Shown: piece by piece, positions 9,218 through 17,245 of the stretch
Position numbering within the stretch: the first letter of the stretch is position 1
Layout: each line of letters starts with the position of its first letter
DNA from: Hydrogenovibrio thermophilus
GTDB lineage: Bacteria > Pseudomonadota > Gammaproteobacteria > Thiomicrospirales > Thiomicrospiraceae
Length of the DNA stretch: 64,000 bases
Direction of reading: 5' to 3'
Assembly (NCBI RefSeq): GCF_004028275.1
Contig: NZ_CP035033.1
Location: 620,001 to 684,000, forward strand
The notes under the pieces: model-generated
The model's input: only the letters and a program-made list of their open reading frames with translations
Told to the model about the DNA's origin: nothing
Database searches by the model: none
Made by a program: the position numbers and the translations under genes

Positions 9218-9253
9218 CAAAAAATGAATATTGTATTTTATTCCGGTAAACGC

Positions 9254-9281
9254 TTGACTTTAGAGAGAAAGTCTCTAAAAT
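9254..9281 (+). promoter_or_regulatory. Promoter of rplM-rpsI with an inverted repeat in the spacer
   Basis: The -35 is TTGACT (9254-9259), the spacer 16 bases and the -10 TAAAAT (9276-9281). A perfect inverted repeat, TTTAGAGA and TCTCTAAA around 5 bases (9259-9279), lies over the spacer and -10. The leader to the start codon is about 100 bases. Confidence 0.7.
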
Positions 9282-9388
9282 CCCACTCTTTAATCCTTAC
9301 CCCTTCTTATTGCCCGTTAAACAGTAAGTGATTATTCGGTTCGCCGGATAGTTGGAATGGATTAGCTATTTATTTTTAGGACAAAGTT

Positions 9389-9817
9389 ATGAAAACATTT
9401 GTTGCAAAGCCAGCTGAAGTAAAACGTGACTGGTACATCGTTGACGCTGACGGTAAAACTTTAGGTCGTATGGCGGCTGAAATCGCAGCCCGTTTGCGCG
9501 GTAAGCATAAGCCAGAATACACGCCGCACGTTGATTGTGGTGACTACATCGTGGTTATCAATGCGGATAAAGTGGCCGTTACCGGTAATAAGCGTACTGA
9601 CAAAATGTATCACCACGTAACAGGGTATGTTGGTAATTTGAAATCAACAAACTTTGAAACTCTGGTTGGTAACAAGCCGACTCGTCCGGTTGAGTTTGCC
9701 GTTAAAGGAATGTTGCCTCGTGGTCCTCTAGGCCGTGCAATGTTGAAAAAACTGAAAGTGTATGCCGGTGCCGAGCACCCACATACTGCACAACAACCTA
9801 AAGAACTAGACTTGTAA
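9389..9817 (+). CDS. rplM: 50S ribosomal protein L13
   Basis: The 142-residue length is exactly that of the bacterial L13 family, and the N-terminal sequence ([20 protein letters not shown]) and internal motif RLRGKHKP are diagnostic. L13 is an early-assembly protein of the large subunit that binds 23S rRNA. An AGGACA ribosome site lies upstream of the ATG. rpsI follows 13 bases later, the conserved rplM-rpsI operon. Codon use is that of a highly expressed gene. Confidence 0.98.
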   Translation: MKTFVAKPAEVKRDWYIVDADGKTLGRMAAEIAARLRGKHKPEYTPHVDCGDYIVVINADKVAVTGNKRTDKMYHHVTGYVGNLKSTNFETLVGNKPTRPVEFAVKGMLPRGPLGRAMLKKLKVYAGAEHPHTAQQPKELDL

Positions 9818-9830
9818 GAGGGAATTGAGA

Positions 9831-10223
9831 ATGGCAACAGAACAATATTACGGAACAGGTCGTCGTAAAAACTCAGTGGCTCGCGTTTTCTTGAAAGCGG
9901 GATCTGGCAAAATGACTGTCAACGGTCGTGACGTGAAAGAATATTTCGCGCGTGAAACCGATTTGATGGTGATTAACCAGCCACTGGAAGCGACTGAAAA
10001 TGTTGAAAAGTTTGATGTCACTGTCACGGTAAAAGGTGGTGGAACAACCGGTCAAGCCGGTGCGGTTCGTCACGGTATCTCTCGTGCATTGTTGGCATTC
10101 AACGATGAAAACCGTTCTGCTCTGCGTCAGCGTGGTCTATTGACTCGTGATGCGCGTCAGGTTGAACGTAAAAAAGTGGGGCTTCGCAAAGCACGTCGTC
10201 GTCCACAGTTCTCGAAACGTTAA
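9831..10223 (+). CDS. rpsI: 30S ribosomal protein S9
   Basis: The 130-residue protein begins [18 protein letters not shown] and ends in the basic tail [18 protein letters not shown], whose terminal arginine contacts P-site tRNA in known ribosomes. The start at 9831 is preferred over an in-frame TTG at 9825 because of family alignment and a GAGGGA ribosome site. It is the second gene of the rplM operon and is closed by the palindrome-based terminator. Confidence 0.98.
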   Translation: MATEQYYGTGRRKNSVARVFLKAGSGKMTVNGRDVKEYFARETDLMVINQPLEATENVEKFDVTVTVKGGGTTGQAGAVRHGISRALLAFNDENRSALRQRGLLTRDARQVERKKVGLRKARRRPQFSKR

Positions 10224-10249
10224 TTCGCGTTACCGTTTTACGGAACACG

Positions 10250-10277
10250 AAAAACCGCCAGGCCTGGCGGTTTTTTT
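10250..10277 (+). terminator. Intrinsic terminator of rplM-rpsI, built on CCAGGCCTGG
   Basis: A5, the dyad CCGCCAGGCCTGGCGG and T7. Together with the following ATGTCTG it is a 35-base exact repeat of 5373-5407. Confidence 0.9.
10258..10267. repeat. CCAGGCCTGG palindrome, exact, intergenic
   Basis: The copy forms the stem of the rpsI terminator. Confidence 0.95.
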
Positions 10278-10432
10278 ATGTCTGAAAGAAATGTGGGCTG
10301 TGAATATGGGGCCTGTATGTTTTATGGCTAACAGGGTTTTATAAGGGCTGGCGGATTGTTGAGAGCGATGAGTTGGATGTGATTAATGCTTGTAATGCGT
10401 TAATGAGGTATGAATTGTGTTTCACCCGAAAT

Positions 10433-10461
10433 AAAAAAGGCGTTCCTAAAACGCCTTTTTT
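10433..10461 (-). terminator. Intrinsic terminator of nrdA
   Basis: AGGCGTT and AACGCCT pair around CCTAA, with A6 on one side and T6 on the other, so it can stop both strands. It lies 26 bases beyond the nrdA stop. Confidence 0.85.
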
Positions 10462-10486
10462 ATTGGGTTGTGTTTTGTGTTGTGGT

Positions 10487-12769
10487 TTAAAGCTTACAGG
10501 CGCCGCCAGCGCACCCATCGTCTTCGTGAGCGTCGTCGGCCCCGTCGCGAGTGTTGTGATAGTACAGAGTTTTTAAGCCCATTTTGTAAGCGTATAACAG
10601 ATCTTGCAAAATCAGTTTGATTGGCACACGGCCTTCGTCGAACGACGCCGGGTCATAGTTGGTGTTGGCGGAAATCGCCTGGTCGACAAATTTCTGCATA
10701 ATCCCCACCAGTTGCAAGTAGCCTTTATTGTTCGGGATTTGCCAGAGCAGTTCATAATCGTCCTTGTGTTCCTTAAAGCCCGGGACGACTTGTTTCAAAA
10801 TGCCGTCCTTAGAGGCTTTAACCGAAACGTAGCCACGAGGCGGTTCAATGCCGTTGGTGGAGTTGGTGATTTGCGAAGAGGTTTCGCAAGGCATCAATGC
10901 CGTCATGGTGGAGTTGCGCAGGCCGTGCTGTTGGATTTCCTCTCGCAAAGTTTCCCAATCCAGGTGTAACGGTTCGTCGCAGACTTCGTTTAAGTCGGCT
11001 TTATAGGTGTCAATCGGCAGGATGCCTTGTGCGTATTTGGTGTCTTCAAACCATTCGCATTTACCCATTTCCTTCGCTAGATTCAAAGAGGCGGATAGCA
11101 AATGATACTGAATGGCTTCGAAGGTGCGGTGAACCAGACCATTGCCGGAACCGTCGGAATATTTCGCATGGTTTTTGGCCAGATAATAAGCCAGGTTAGT
11201 GACGCCGATGCCTAGGGTACGGCGCCCCATGCTGGCACGTCGTGCGGCTTCAACCGGGTAGTCTTGATAATCCAGTAGGCTGTCCAGTGCACGGACGATC
11301 AGGTCGGAAAGCTCGGCCAGTTCGTCCAGACTCTCCAACGCACCCAGGTTAAACGCGGAAAGGGTGCATAAAGCGATTTCACCGTTTGGATCCTCAACCG
11401 AATCCAGCGAGTGTGTGGGTAGCGTGATTTCCAAACACAGGTTGGATTGGTGAATCGGCGCTTTTTTCGGGTCGAATGAACTGTGGGTGTTGGAGTGGTC
11501 GACGTTTTGAATATAAATGCGGCCGGTTTGAGCGCGTTCTTGCGCGACTTGTGTGAAAAGATCCAGTGCTTTGACGGTTTTCTTGCGGATGCTGTCATCC
11601 GCTTCGTAAATGCTGTAAAGGCGTTCGAATTCGTCTTGATCTTCAAAGAAAGCGTCATAAAGCCCAGGAACGTCGGAAGGGCTGAATAGCGTGATGTTGC
11701 CGCCTTCAATCATGCGTTGATACATCAGCTTATTAACTTGTACGCCATAGTCTAAGTGGCGAGCGCGGTTTTCTTCCACCCCACGGTTGTTTTTCAGAAC
11801 GACGAGCGATTCCACTTCCAAATGCCAGATTGGGTAGAACAGTGTGGCGGCGCCACCGCGAACACCACCTTGCGAGCATGATTTGACAGCGGTTTGGAAG
11901 TGTTTGATGAAGGGAATCATCCCGGTGTGATAGGCTTCGCCGTGACGAATTTCACTGCCGAGAGCGCGGATGCGACCCACGTTGATGCCAATTCCGGCAC
12001 GTTGTGAAACGTATTTCACAATGGATGACGAGGTGGCATTGATGGAATCCAGCGAGTCTCCGCATTCAATCAAGACACAAGAACTGAATTGGCGCGTTGG
12101 CGTACGGACACCTGACATAATCGGTGTCGGCAAGGAGAGTTTGAAGTTCGAAGCCGCATCGTAGAAGCGCTTGATGTAGTCCAGACGGGTTTTGCCTTCT
12201 TCTGCTTCGTTCGGATAATGGGCGAACAAACTCATTGGAATGAGCATATAAATAAATTGCGGGCTTTCGTAAATTTTGCCGGTCACGCGGTTTTGAACCA
12301 GGTATTTGCCTTCCAACTGTTTCACGGCGGCGTAACTGAAGTTCATGTCGCGTTCGTGTTTGATGTAGTTGTCCAGTTCGTCGAATTCCGCTTTTGTGTA
12401 GTCGTCCAATAGTTGAGTGTCATATAGGTGATTGCGAACCATTTTATTGACGTGTTCAAACAAAGTGGGCGGGGTAAAGCGGTCAAAGGCTTTCTTGCGA
12501 AGGTGGAAAATCGCCAGGCGTGCCGCCAAGTGCTGGTAATCCGGCGCGGACTCTGAGATCAAATCGGCAGCGGATTTAATAATGGTCTCATGGATGTCGG
12601 CGGTTTTCATGCCGTCGTAAAATTGAATATGAGATCGAAGTTCGACTTCGGAGACGGAAACGTTTTCCAAGCCTTCCGACGCCCAAGTGATGACGCGGTG
12701 GATTTTTTCTAAATCAATCGGCTCGGTTTTACCGTTGCGTTTTGTGACGTTCATGGTTTCTTTAGACAT
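10487..12769 (-). CDS. nrdA: Class Ia ribonucleotide reductase, alpha subunit
   Basis: This protein of about 760 residues reduces ribonucleoside diphosphates to deoxyribonucleotides. It has an N-terminal ATP-cone (about residues 5-95) for allosteric control. Catalytic residues are visible: the disulfide pair in SSCVLIECG and ALCTLSAF, the thiyl-radical centre with its Asn and Glu in SNLCLEITLP, the tyrosine pair of the radical path in TLYYHNTRDG, and the mobile C-terminal CAGGACKL. The ATG at 12769 is chosen over a TTG nine bases upstream. No nrdB is adjacent, so the beta subunit must be encoded elsewhere. Two NrdR boxes lie about 100 bases upstream. Confidence 0.97.
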   Translation of the reverse strand: MSKETMNVTKRNGKTEPIDLEKIHRVITWASEGLENVSVSEVELRSHIQFYDGMKTADIHETIIKSAADLISESAPDYQHLAARLAIFHLRKKAFDRFTPPTLFEHVNKMVRNHLYDTQLLDDYTKAEFDELDNYIKHERDMNFSYAAVKQLEGKYLVQNRVTGKIYESPQFIYMLIPMSLFAHYPNEAEEGKTRLDYIKRFYDAASNFKLSLPTPIMSGVRTPTRQFSSCVLIECGDSLDSINATSSSIVKYVSQRAGIGINVGRIRALGSEIRHGEAYHTGMIPFIKHFQTAVKSCSQGGVRGGAATLFYPIWHLEVESLVVLKNNRGVEENRARHLDYGVQVNKLMYQRMIEGGNITLFSPSDVPGLYDAFFEDQDEFERLYSIYEADDSIRKKTVKALDLFTQVAQERAQTGRIYIQNVDHSNTHSSFDPKKAPIHQSNLCLEITLPTHSLDSVEDPNGEIALCTLSAFNLGALESLDELAELSDLIVRALDSLLDYQDYPVEAARRASMGRRTLGIGVTNLAYYLAKNHAKYSDGSGNGLVHRTFEAIQYHLLSASLNLAKEMGKCEWFEDTKYAQGILPIDTYKADLNEVCDEPLHLDWETLREEIQQHGLRNSTMTALMPCETSSQITNSTNGIEPPRGYVSVKASKDGILKQVVPGFKEHKDDYELLWQIPNNKGYLQLVGIMQKFVDQAISANTNYDPASFDEGRVPIKLILQDLLYAYKMGLKTLYYHNTRDGADDAHEDDGCAGGACKL

Positions 12770-12867
12770 AGTTCGCAATCTTTTTAATGTTTTCAGTGTG
12801 TTAGTTGAGTATCGTATAGTGGGACTTAAAAAGGGAAAAGTAACCTAGTGCTTGTATTTTGAATTTT

Positions 12868-12883
12868 ACACTATATATAGTTA
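12868..12883 (-). promoter_or_regulatory. NrdR box 1 upstream of nrdA
   Basis: ACACTATATATAGTTA matches 14 of 16 positions of the NrdR consensus ACACWATATATWGTGT. Box 2 begins exactly 31 bases away, the three-helical-turn spacing typical of NrdR operators. Confidence 0.85.
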
Positions 12884-12898
12884 GACAATCTAAATCCT

Positions 12899-12914
12899 TA
12901 ACAAAATATAGTGC
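12899..12914 (-). promoter_or_regulatory. NrdR box 2 upstream of nrdA
   Basis: TAACAAAATATAGTGC matches 12 of 16 consensus positions. The pair implies ATP/dATP-responsive repression of nrdA by NrdR, which is not encoded in this window. The rest of the 636-base gap between nrdA and the porin is A/T-rich and holds no convincing gene. Confidence 0.78.
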
Positions 12915-13260
12915 AAACGCTGGTGTAAATCAAGCCTAAAAAATAACCAAAATTAATAAAAAATTTGCTAGGAGAAGGTGGGGTCCTTAATAAACATTTG
13001 GGGTAAAAATTACGAATCGAGGCCGGCTGGGCTTTTCGAGCGTTTAACGTTCTGGCACACATAAAAAGAAAGCAAATTTCGGTGGCGAAATTAAAAAAAC
13101 GAATACATGAGAAAGAAAAATTTAATGGCAATTCTGTCGAGATGGTTTTTTATTTTGGAGGGAGGTTTAAATATTTAGACATACAGTTTATTGAAGTGAA
13201 GGCGGGCGCTTTTTAGAACGCGGGTTTCATGCGTTAAAAGGGTAAGTAAACTCACGAATT

Positions 13261-13304
13261 GTGTTGTAAAAAAACAACACATGCAATTTTTGTTGTTTTT
13301 TTTT
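13261..13304. repeat. Overlapping inverted repeats upstream of the porin promoter
   Basis: GTGTTGT (13261-13267) pairs with ACAACAC (13274-13280). The second arm, read as AAAAACAACA (13270-13279), also pairs perfectly with TGTTGTTTTT (13291-13300). They lie upstream of the predicted -35, so a protein-binding or curved-DNA element is more likely than an RNA switch. Confidence 0.45.
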
Positions 13305-13313
13305 GAAAAAAGG

Positions 13314-13342
13314 TTGCGCAGCTCTCTGAAACTCAATATAGT
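13314..13342 (+). promoter_or_regulatory. Candidate promoter of the porin gene
   Basis: The -35 is TTGCGC (13314-13319), the spacer 17 bases and the -10 TATAGT (13337-13342), 63 bases before the start codon, with an A/T-rich block directly upstream. Confidence 0.55.
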
Positions 13343-13405
13343 TGCCAACAAGTTCACATTGCGTGGGCAAATTTCAAAAACTAACTACATATAGGAAACT
13401 ATTCC

Positions 13406-14503
13406 ATGAAAAAGAATATTGTTGCTCTAGCAGTTGCTTCTGCTATCGCCGCTCCTGTCGCTATGGCTGACGCGCCTACCGTTTACGGTCAAATCAATAT
13501 GGCTCTTGAACAGGCTTCAGTCAAAGATAGTAATGGTGATAAGTATAAAGCTGATTCTGGTACTCAGGTTAACTCTCGCAATTCACGTATCGGTATTAAA
13601 GGTGCTTCTGACCTAGGTAATGGTTTGAAAGCGGTCTATAAAGCTGAGTTCAAGGTTAATATCGATTCTTCTGGTGGCTTAGGAAATCGTAACCAATATG
13701 TTGGTTTAGCCGGTGGTTTCGGTACAGTCTTGATGGGTCGTCACGATACGCCTATGAAAATGATTCAAGCGAAAGACTTGTTTAACGATGCGGGTCTAGC
13801 GGATAACAAGCCAATCTCTGGTGGATTGGGTGCTTTAGGTTCAGGCGGTGAAGTGCGTGCTTCTAACGTATTGGCGTATGTTTCACCATCTTTTGGTGGT
13901 GTAAAATTGATGGCAGCTTTTGTTCCTAAAGAGGACGGTTCTCAGTATGGCGGTCTTCAAAATAACGCAGGTACAGACCAAGATTCAGAGTCTTCCTTGG
14001 ATAATGCAATGTCATTTGCTGCAATGTATGGCTCTAAGAAAAAAGGACTTTACCTAGCTGCTGCTTATAACACTTGGGATAAGCAAGCTAATGTTGGTGG
14101 TAATCCTGGTTCAGTTGATGAGCTTCGTGTTACGGCTCAGTACACTATTGCTGGTTTGATTGCTAATGCTATGTATCAAGACTTTTCAGGTAAAGGTCTT
14201 AAAAATACTGTTCAAAAAGGTACTAATATCCAAGCAAATGTTGGTTATAAAATTGGTAACTTCATGCCTAAGGTTAAAATCTCTTTAGTTGATCGTGATA
14301 AAAACGCAGCCGGAGATAAGTACAAAGATTCCACTAACTATGCATTGGGTCTAGATTATTCTTTAGGCAAGAAAACGACGGCTTATGTTGAATATGCCAT
14401 GCTAGAAAACCAAGGTGTTGATGCGACAACTCGTAACAATGTTTATGGCGTTAAGAAGGCTGAGCAATCTGCTTTCTCAATTGGTTTGTTGCATAAGTTC
14501 TAA
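13406..14503 (+). CDS. Gram-negative general porin (Porin_4 type)
   Basis: The 365-residue outer-membrane beta-barrel should form a trimeric 16-strand diffusion pore. It has a Sec signal peptide cleaved after about residue 21 (VAMADAPTVYG). The mature start, the strand pattern with SRIGIKGASDLGNGLKAVYK and YVGLAGGFGTVLMGRHDTP, and the terminal phenylalanine (IGLLHKF) are all porin hallmarks. Codon use is strongly biased towards GGT, GCT and TCT, as expected for an abundant protein and unlike the GC-richer neighbours. The gene is monocistronic, with its own promoter and terminator. Confidence 0.95.
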   Translation: MKKNIVALAVASAIAAPVAMADAPTVYGQINMALEQASVKDSNGDKYKADSGTQVNSRNSRIGIKGASDLGNGLKAVYKAEFKVNIDSSGGLGNRNQYVGLAGGFGTVLMGRHDTPMKMIQAKDLFNDAGLADNKPISGGLGALGSGGEVRASNVLAYVSPSFGGVKLMAAFVPKEDGSQYGGLQNNAGTDQDSESSLDNAMSFAAMYGSKKKGLYLAAAYNTWDKQANVGGNPGSVDELRVTAQYTIAGLIANAMYQDFSGKGLKNTVQKGTNIQANVGYKIGNFMPKVKISLVDRDKNAAGDKYKDSTNYALGLDYSLGKKTTAYVEYAMLENQGVDATTRNNVYGVKKAEQSAFSIGLLHKF

Positions 14504-14542
14504 TCTAATTGCTTGCATTAGCAAGTCGTTAAGTTAAAACGG

Positions 14543-14568
14543 AAGCCCCGCTTATGCGGGGCTTTTTT
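14543..14568 (+). terminator. Intrinsic terminator of the porin gene
   Basis: AAGCCCCGC and GCGGGGCTT pair around TTAT, followed by more T; the stem is strong. Confidence 0.92.
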
Positions 14569-14688
14569 GTTTTTGGAGGAAATGAAATTCAGTTTGGATT
14601 TTTTGCCTGTGGGTTGTGTTGGGAGGGGTGTGTTATGATATGTGACAATTAGATTACAAAAAAATGACAAATGTTAACAAGGAGTGTT

Positions 14689-15165
14689 ATGCGTCAATGT
14701 CAGCCTTGTACCGCCTGTTGTGATGGTTGGGTGCAAATAACGGTAAAGGGGTGTGAGGCCTATCCTGGCCATCCATGTCCGCACAGTACGGGTGAAGGGT
14801 GTGATGATTATGAAAATCGTCCGGTGGATCCATGTCGGAAGTTTGAATGTGCCTGGGTGAAGTCCGGAAGTTTTTTACCGGATGATTTTCGACCTGATGA
14901 GTGTGGCGCTTTGGTTTTGGATTCAATCCTATCTTGGCAAGGCTTGGATGTCGATTTGGCTGTCCCGGTGGGGCGAGAGATTCCACCAAAAACCTTGCAA
15001 TGGTTGATGCAACATGCTGAGCAAAAAATGCGCCCTTTGATTTATCAGGTGCAGGATCCGGATGTGTCCGTTTTGGAAAAAAATCCACTGACTTTGGCTT
15101 ATGGTCCGCCGGCCTTTCAGGAGTGGGTGTTAGAGCAAGAGCAGCAAGGTAATAAGCTGTGGTGA
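14689..15165 (+). CDS. YkgJ-type cysteine-cluster protein
   Basis: The 158-residue soluble protein starts with CQPCTACC followed by spaced cysteines (GHPCPHSTGEGCDDY, DPCRKFECAW), which is the metal/iron-sulfur binding pattern of the YkgJ (UPF0153) family. The family's biochemical role is not established. The start at 14689 is chosen because AAGGAG precedes it at ideal spacing; the frame extends upstream to 14671 without a better start. The C-terminal 80 residues have no recognised domain. An extended -10 (TGTTATGAT, 14631-14639) may drive it as a single gene. Confidence 0.8.
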   Translation: MRQCQPCTACCDGWVQITVKGCEAYPGHPCPHSTGEGCDDYENRPVDPCRKFECAWVKSGSFLPDDFRPDECGALVLDSILSWQGLDVDLAVPVGREIPPKTLQWLMQHAEQKMRPLIYQVQDPDVSVLEKNPLTLAYGPPAFQEWVLEQEQQGNKLW

Positions 15166-15279
15166 TTTGGTGCAAAAAAAATATTATGGTGCAATATATT
15201 ACAGAAATGCGTTGTTTTTGTTAACTATTCCTCAATTATTTGCGCATTATTTTATTAAATTGTTGTTATTTAAGTAGTT

Positions 15280-15309
15280 TTGATTTTTTGGTACGCTCCT
15301 TTCTATATA
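15280..15309 (+). promoter_or_regulatory. Candidate promoter of the TorF-type porin
   Basis: The -35 is TTGATT (15280-15285), the spacer 18 bases and the -10 TATATA (15304-15309), about 49 bases before the ATG. Confidence 0.4.
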
Positions 15310-15357
15310 GTGGTTGATTTTTATTAAGTCATTATCTGTAAAACTTGGAGTATCAAA

Positions 15358-16092
15358 ATGAAAAAAACCTTTTCTGTTAAGTCACTTTTAGTTTCCATGG
15401 CCATCGCTTCTTCTGCGGCGTTGTCTGTTGCACCTGCTACAACACAAGCCGGTGTTTCCGGGAACCTAGGTGCGGTCACAACTTATGTTTACCGTGGTAT
15501 TAAACAAACCGATGCGGCCGGTCAAGGTGGTATTGACTATGAATCAGATTCTGGTTTGTACGCTGGTACTTGGTTGTCGAATGTTGGAACCGGGCATGAC
15601 GGTAATGAAGATGGTATCGAATATGACTTGTATGGCGGCTGGGGCGGTAGCTTCGGTGGTGTTGACTTGGGTATCGGGTATATTGGTTACTTCTATACCA
15701 ACGGTTTCGATAGCATGTATAACGAATTGAACCTGTCTGTTGGTTTTGGCGGTGTAACATTAGCATTCAACCCAGGTATTTATGATGCTGAAAACTCAGA
15801 TGGCGATTCGACTACCAACTACTACAATGTTAACGTGAGTGGTGATGTTGGACCTATCTCTCTTGAGTTGGGTTATAACGATTGGGATACGTCGTATGAC
15901 AAAGGCGATGGTGTTTCAAAAAATACTTATTTAAACGTGACTTATTCACGCGAGTTGTTTAAAGGCGTAGATGGGTCAATCACTTACACCGGTAGCTATG
16001 CAAACCTTCAGTCTGCTGACTACCCATCAGGTGAGTATGAAGTTCAAAGTTATTTGATTGTGGGTATTTCGACCTCGTTTGATATCAAATAA
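15358..16092 (+). CDS. TorF-family putative porin
   Basis: This 244-residue protein has a signal peptide of about 31 residues ending TTQAG and a beta-rich mature part. It opens with SGNLGAVTTYVYRGIKQTD, the hallmark of the TorF/TIGR02001 family of predicted outer-membrane barrels, and ends in an alternating hydrophobic strand (YLIVGISTSFDIK). Members are common in marine proteobacteria and suspected to be channels, but substrates are not known. The gene is single, with a TTGGAG ribosome site and its own terminator. Confidence 0.9.
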   Translation: MKKTFSVKSLLVSMAIASSAALSVAPATTQAGVSGNLGAVTTYVYRGIKQTDAAGQGGIDYESDSGLYAGTWLSNVGTGHDGNEDGIEYDLYGGWGGSFGGVDLGIGYIGYFYTNGFDSMYNELNLSVGFGGVTLAFNPGIYDAENSDGDSTTNYYNVNVSGDVGPISLELGYNDWDTSYDKGDGVSKNTYLNVTYSRELFKGVDGSITYTGSYANLQSADYPSGEYEVQSYLIVGISTSFDIK

Positions 16093-16124
16093 TCATTTAT
16101 TCCTCCTTATAGTTAGTTAGTTTT

Positions 16125-16149
16125 AAGCGGGCCTTGGCTCGCTTTTTTT
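16125..16149 (+). terminator. Intrinsic terminator of the TorF-type porin
   Basis: AGCGGGCC pairs with GGCTCGCT around TT, followed by T7. The tail 16140-16157 is identical to 42642-42659. Confidence 0.88.
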
Positions 16150-16258
16150 GTTTCTGGACATCGGTTTCGTGTCTTAAAACGTTCCTGCGTAAAAATCTTT
16201 TACATTGCAAGCTTCGCGCGTTCTGTGTATTTTAAGTTCGATATAGGGAGGGGCTTGT

Positions 16259-17245
16259 TTGAAGCGTAATCAATCCGGTTTTGTTTTAGGCGTTATTATT
16301 GTGGTCATGGTGCTCGGAGCGACTGCGTTTTTCGGGCTTTATGCACAAAACTGGCTGTTTCAAAACCAAGATCAAACGCGGTTGACGGCGCTACATCAAT
16401 TGAACGATGTGAAGCAACAGCTATTAAAGTATGCCCAGCTTCAACCTGAATTGTATTTAAGCGATTTGAAAGCGAATACACGAACCGATAAGGAATCTAA
16501 AAAAATACCAGGCCTGGGGTATTTGCCGTGTCCGGATCTGGATGGAGATGGCTCTGTCTCGGAGGCGGAAACCTCTTGTGGTAATCCTCGCAATATTTCC
16601 GATGATACGACCGGTTTTGTGTATGGTTTTCTGCCCGTTGGCTTTACGACACGAAATATCTTTTTCGGAGGGCTGGCGCCCAAACAGTTTTTCTATGTGG
16701 TGGATGAGCGTTTTGTAAATGGGAATAACGCTTACAATAACGGCTCGACCGGCCGTTATGCGCCTTTGAACCCTGTGTTGAGCCCCGCTCAAGCGCCAGA
16801 TGCGGGTACGGCGCTATCGGATGGAACGCTGCCTTGGATTGCTCTAAATGGTCGGGAAGGCTATGTCGCTTTGATTGTTTTTCCAAACGCCGCGCAAGTC
16901 TTTCCAGATGGCTATGCGCAAGATCGTACCCAAGCGGGCGATGCTCAAGCACGAATCGGAGATTATTTAGATCGACGCTATGATGGTAATGGGGTGCGCG
17001 TGAACGGTAATGCCGATGGCGATCGTTTTTTCTTCTCTGAATCCAGTGAGAATATCGGCGTGAATGATTTGGTGGTAGGCGTTACTCTGGAAGAATGGCA
17101 GGAGGCGATGATGGCGCGTTTGTGTGCTCAGCGGGATCGCTTAGCTTCTGTGCCGGAAGAGTCGGCTTACTGGTTAAATGAGTATGATGCGGACAACAAT
17201 CAAGCTGGTAGTGGTTGGCGTGCTTGGCTTGGAGACTGTCCGTGA
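16259..17245 (+). CDS. Large prepilin-like protein 1, lacking Glu5
   Basis: The 328-residue protein starts at TTG with a strong GGGAGGGG ribosome site. The short basic leader and hydrophobic helix (SGFVLGVIIVVMVLG) look like a class III signal, but the Glu normally at position +5 is Gly, as in GspK-type tip pseudopilins, which are also about this size. After the helix comes YLPCPDLDGDG (about residue 88), shared with the next two genes. Near the end are an Asp/Asn-rich DGNGVRVNGNADGDR and VNDLVVGVTLEEW, which could bind calcium. It overlaps the next gene (GTGA). Assembly into a pilus or secretion pseudopilus is inferred; no secretin or ATPase gene is near. Confidence 0.78.
   Translation: MKRNQSGFVLGVIIVVMVLGATAFFGLYAQNWLFQNQDQTRLTALHQLNDVKQQLLKYAQLQPELYLSDLKANTRTDKESKKIPGLGYLPCPDLDGDGSVSEAETSCGNPRNISDDTTGFVYGFLPVGFTTRNIFFGGLAPKQFFYVVDERFVNGNNAYNNGSTGRYAPLNPVLSPAQAPDAGTALSDGTLPWIALNGREGYVALIVFPNAAQVFPDGYAQDRTQAGDAQARIGDYLDRRYDGNGVRVNGNADGDRFFFSESSENIGVNDLVVGVTLEEWQEAMMARLCAQRDRLASVPEESAYWLNEYDADNNQAGSGWRAWLGDCP
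16508..16517. repeat. CCAGGCCTGG palindrome, exact, in prepilin 1
   Basis: Read as Pro-Gly-Leu, with A6 upstream of it. Confidence 0.95.

Noticed and set aside
13261..13304. Mutually exclusive hairpins that look like an attenuator before the porin
   Set aside because: The best promoter (13314-13342) lies downstream of them, so they would not be in the porin leader RNA.
15168..15194. Direct repeat TGGTGCAA, twice 19 bases apart, upstream of the TorF-type porin
   Set aside because: The repeat is short, with one unit overlapping the end of the preceding gene region; it is not distinguishable from chance.
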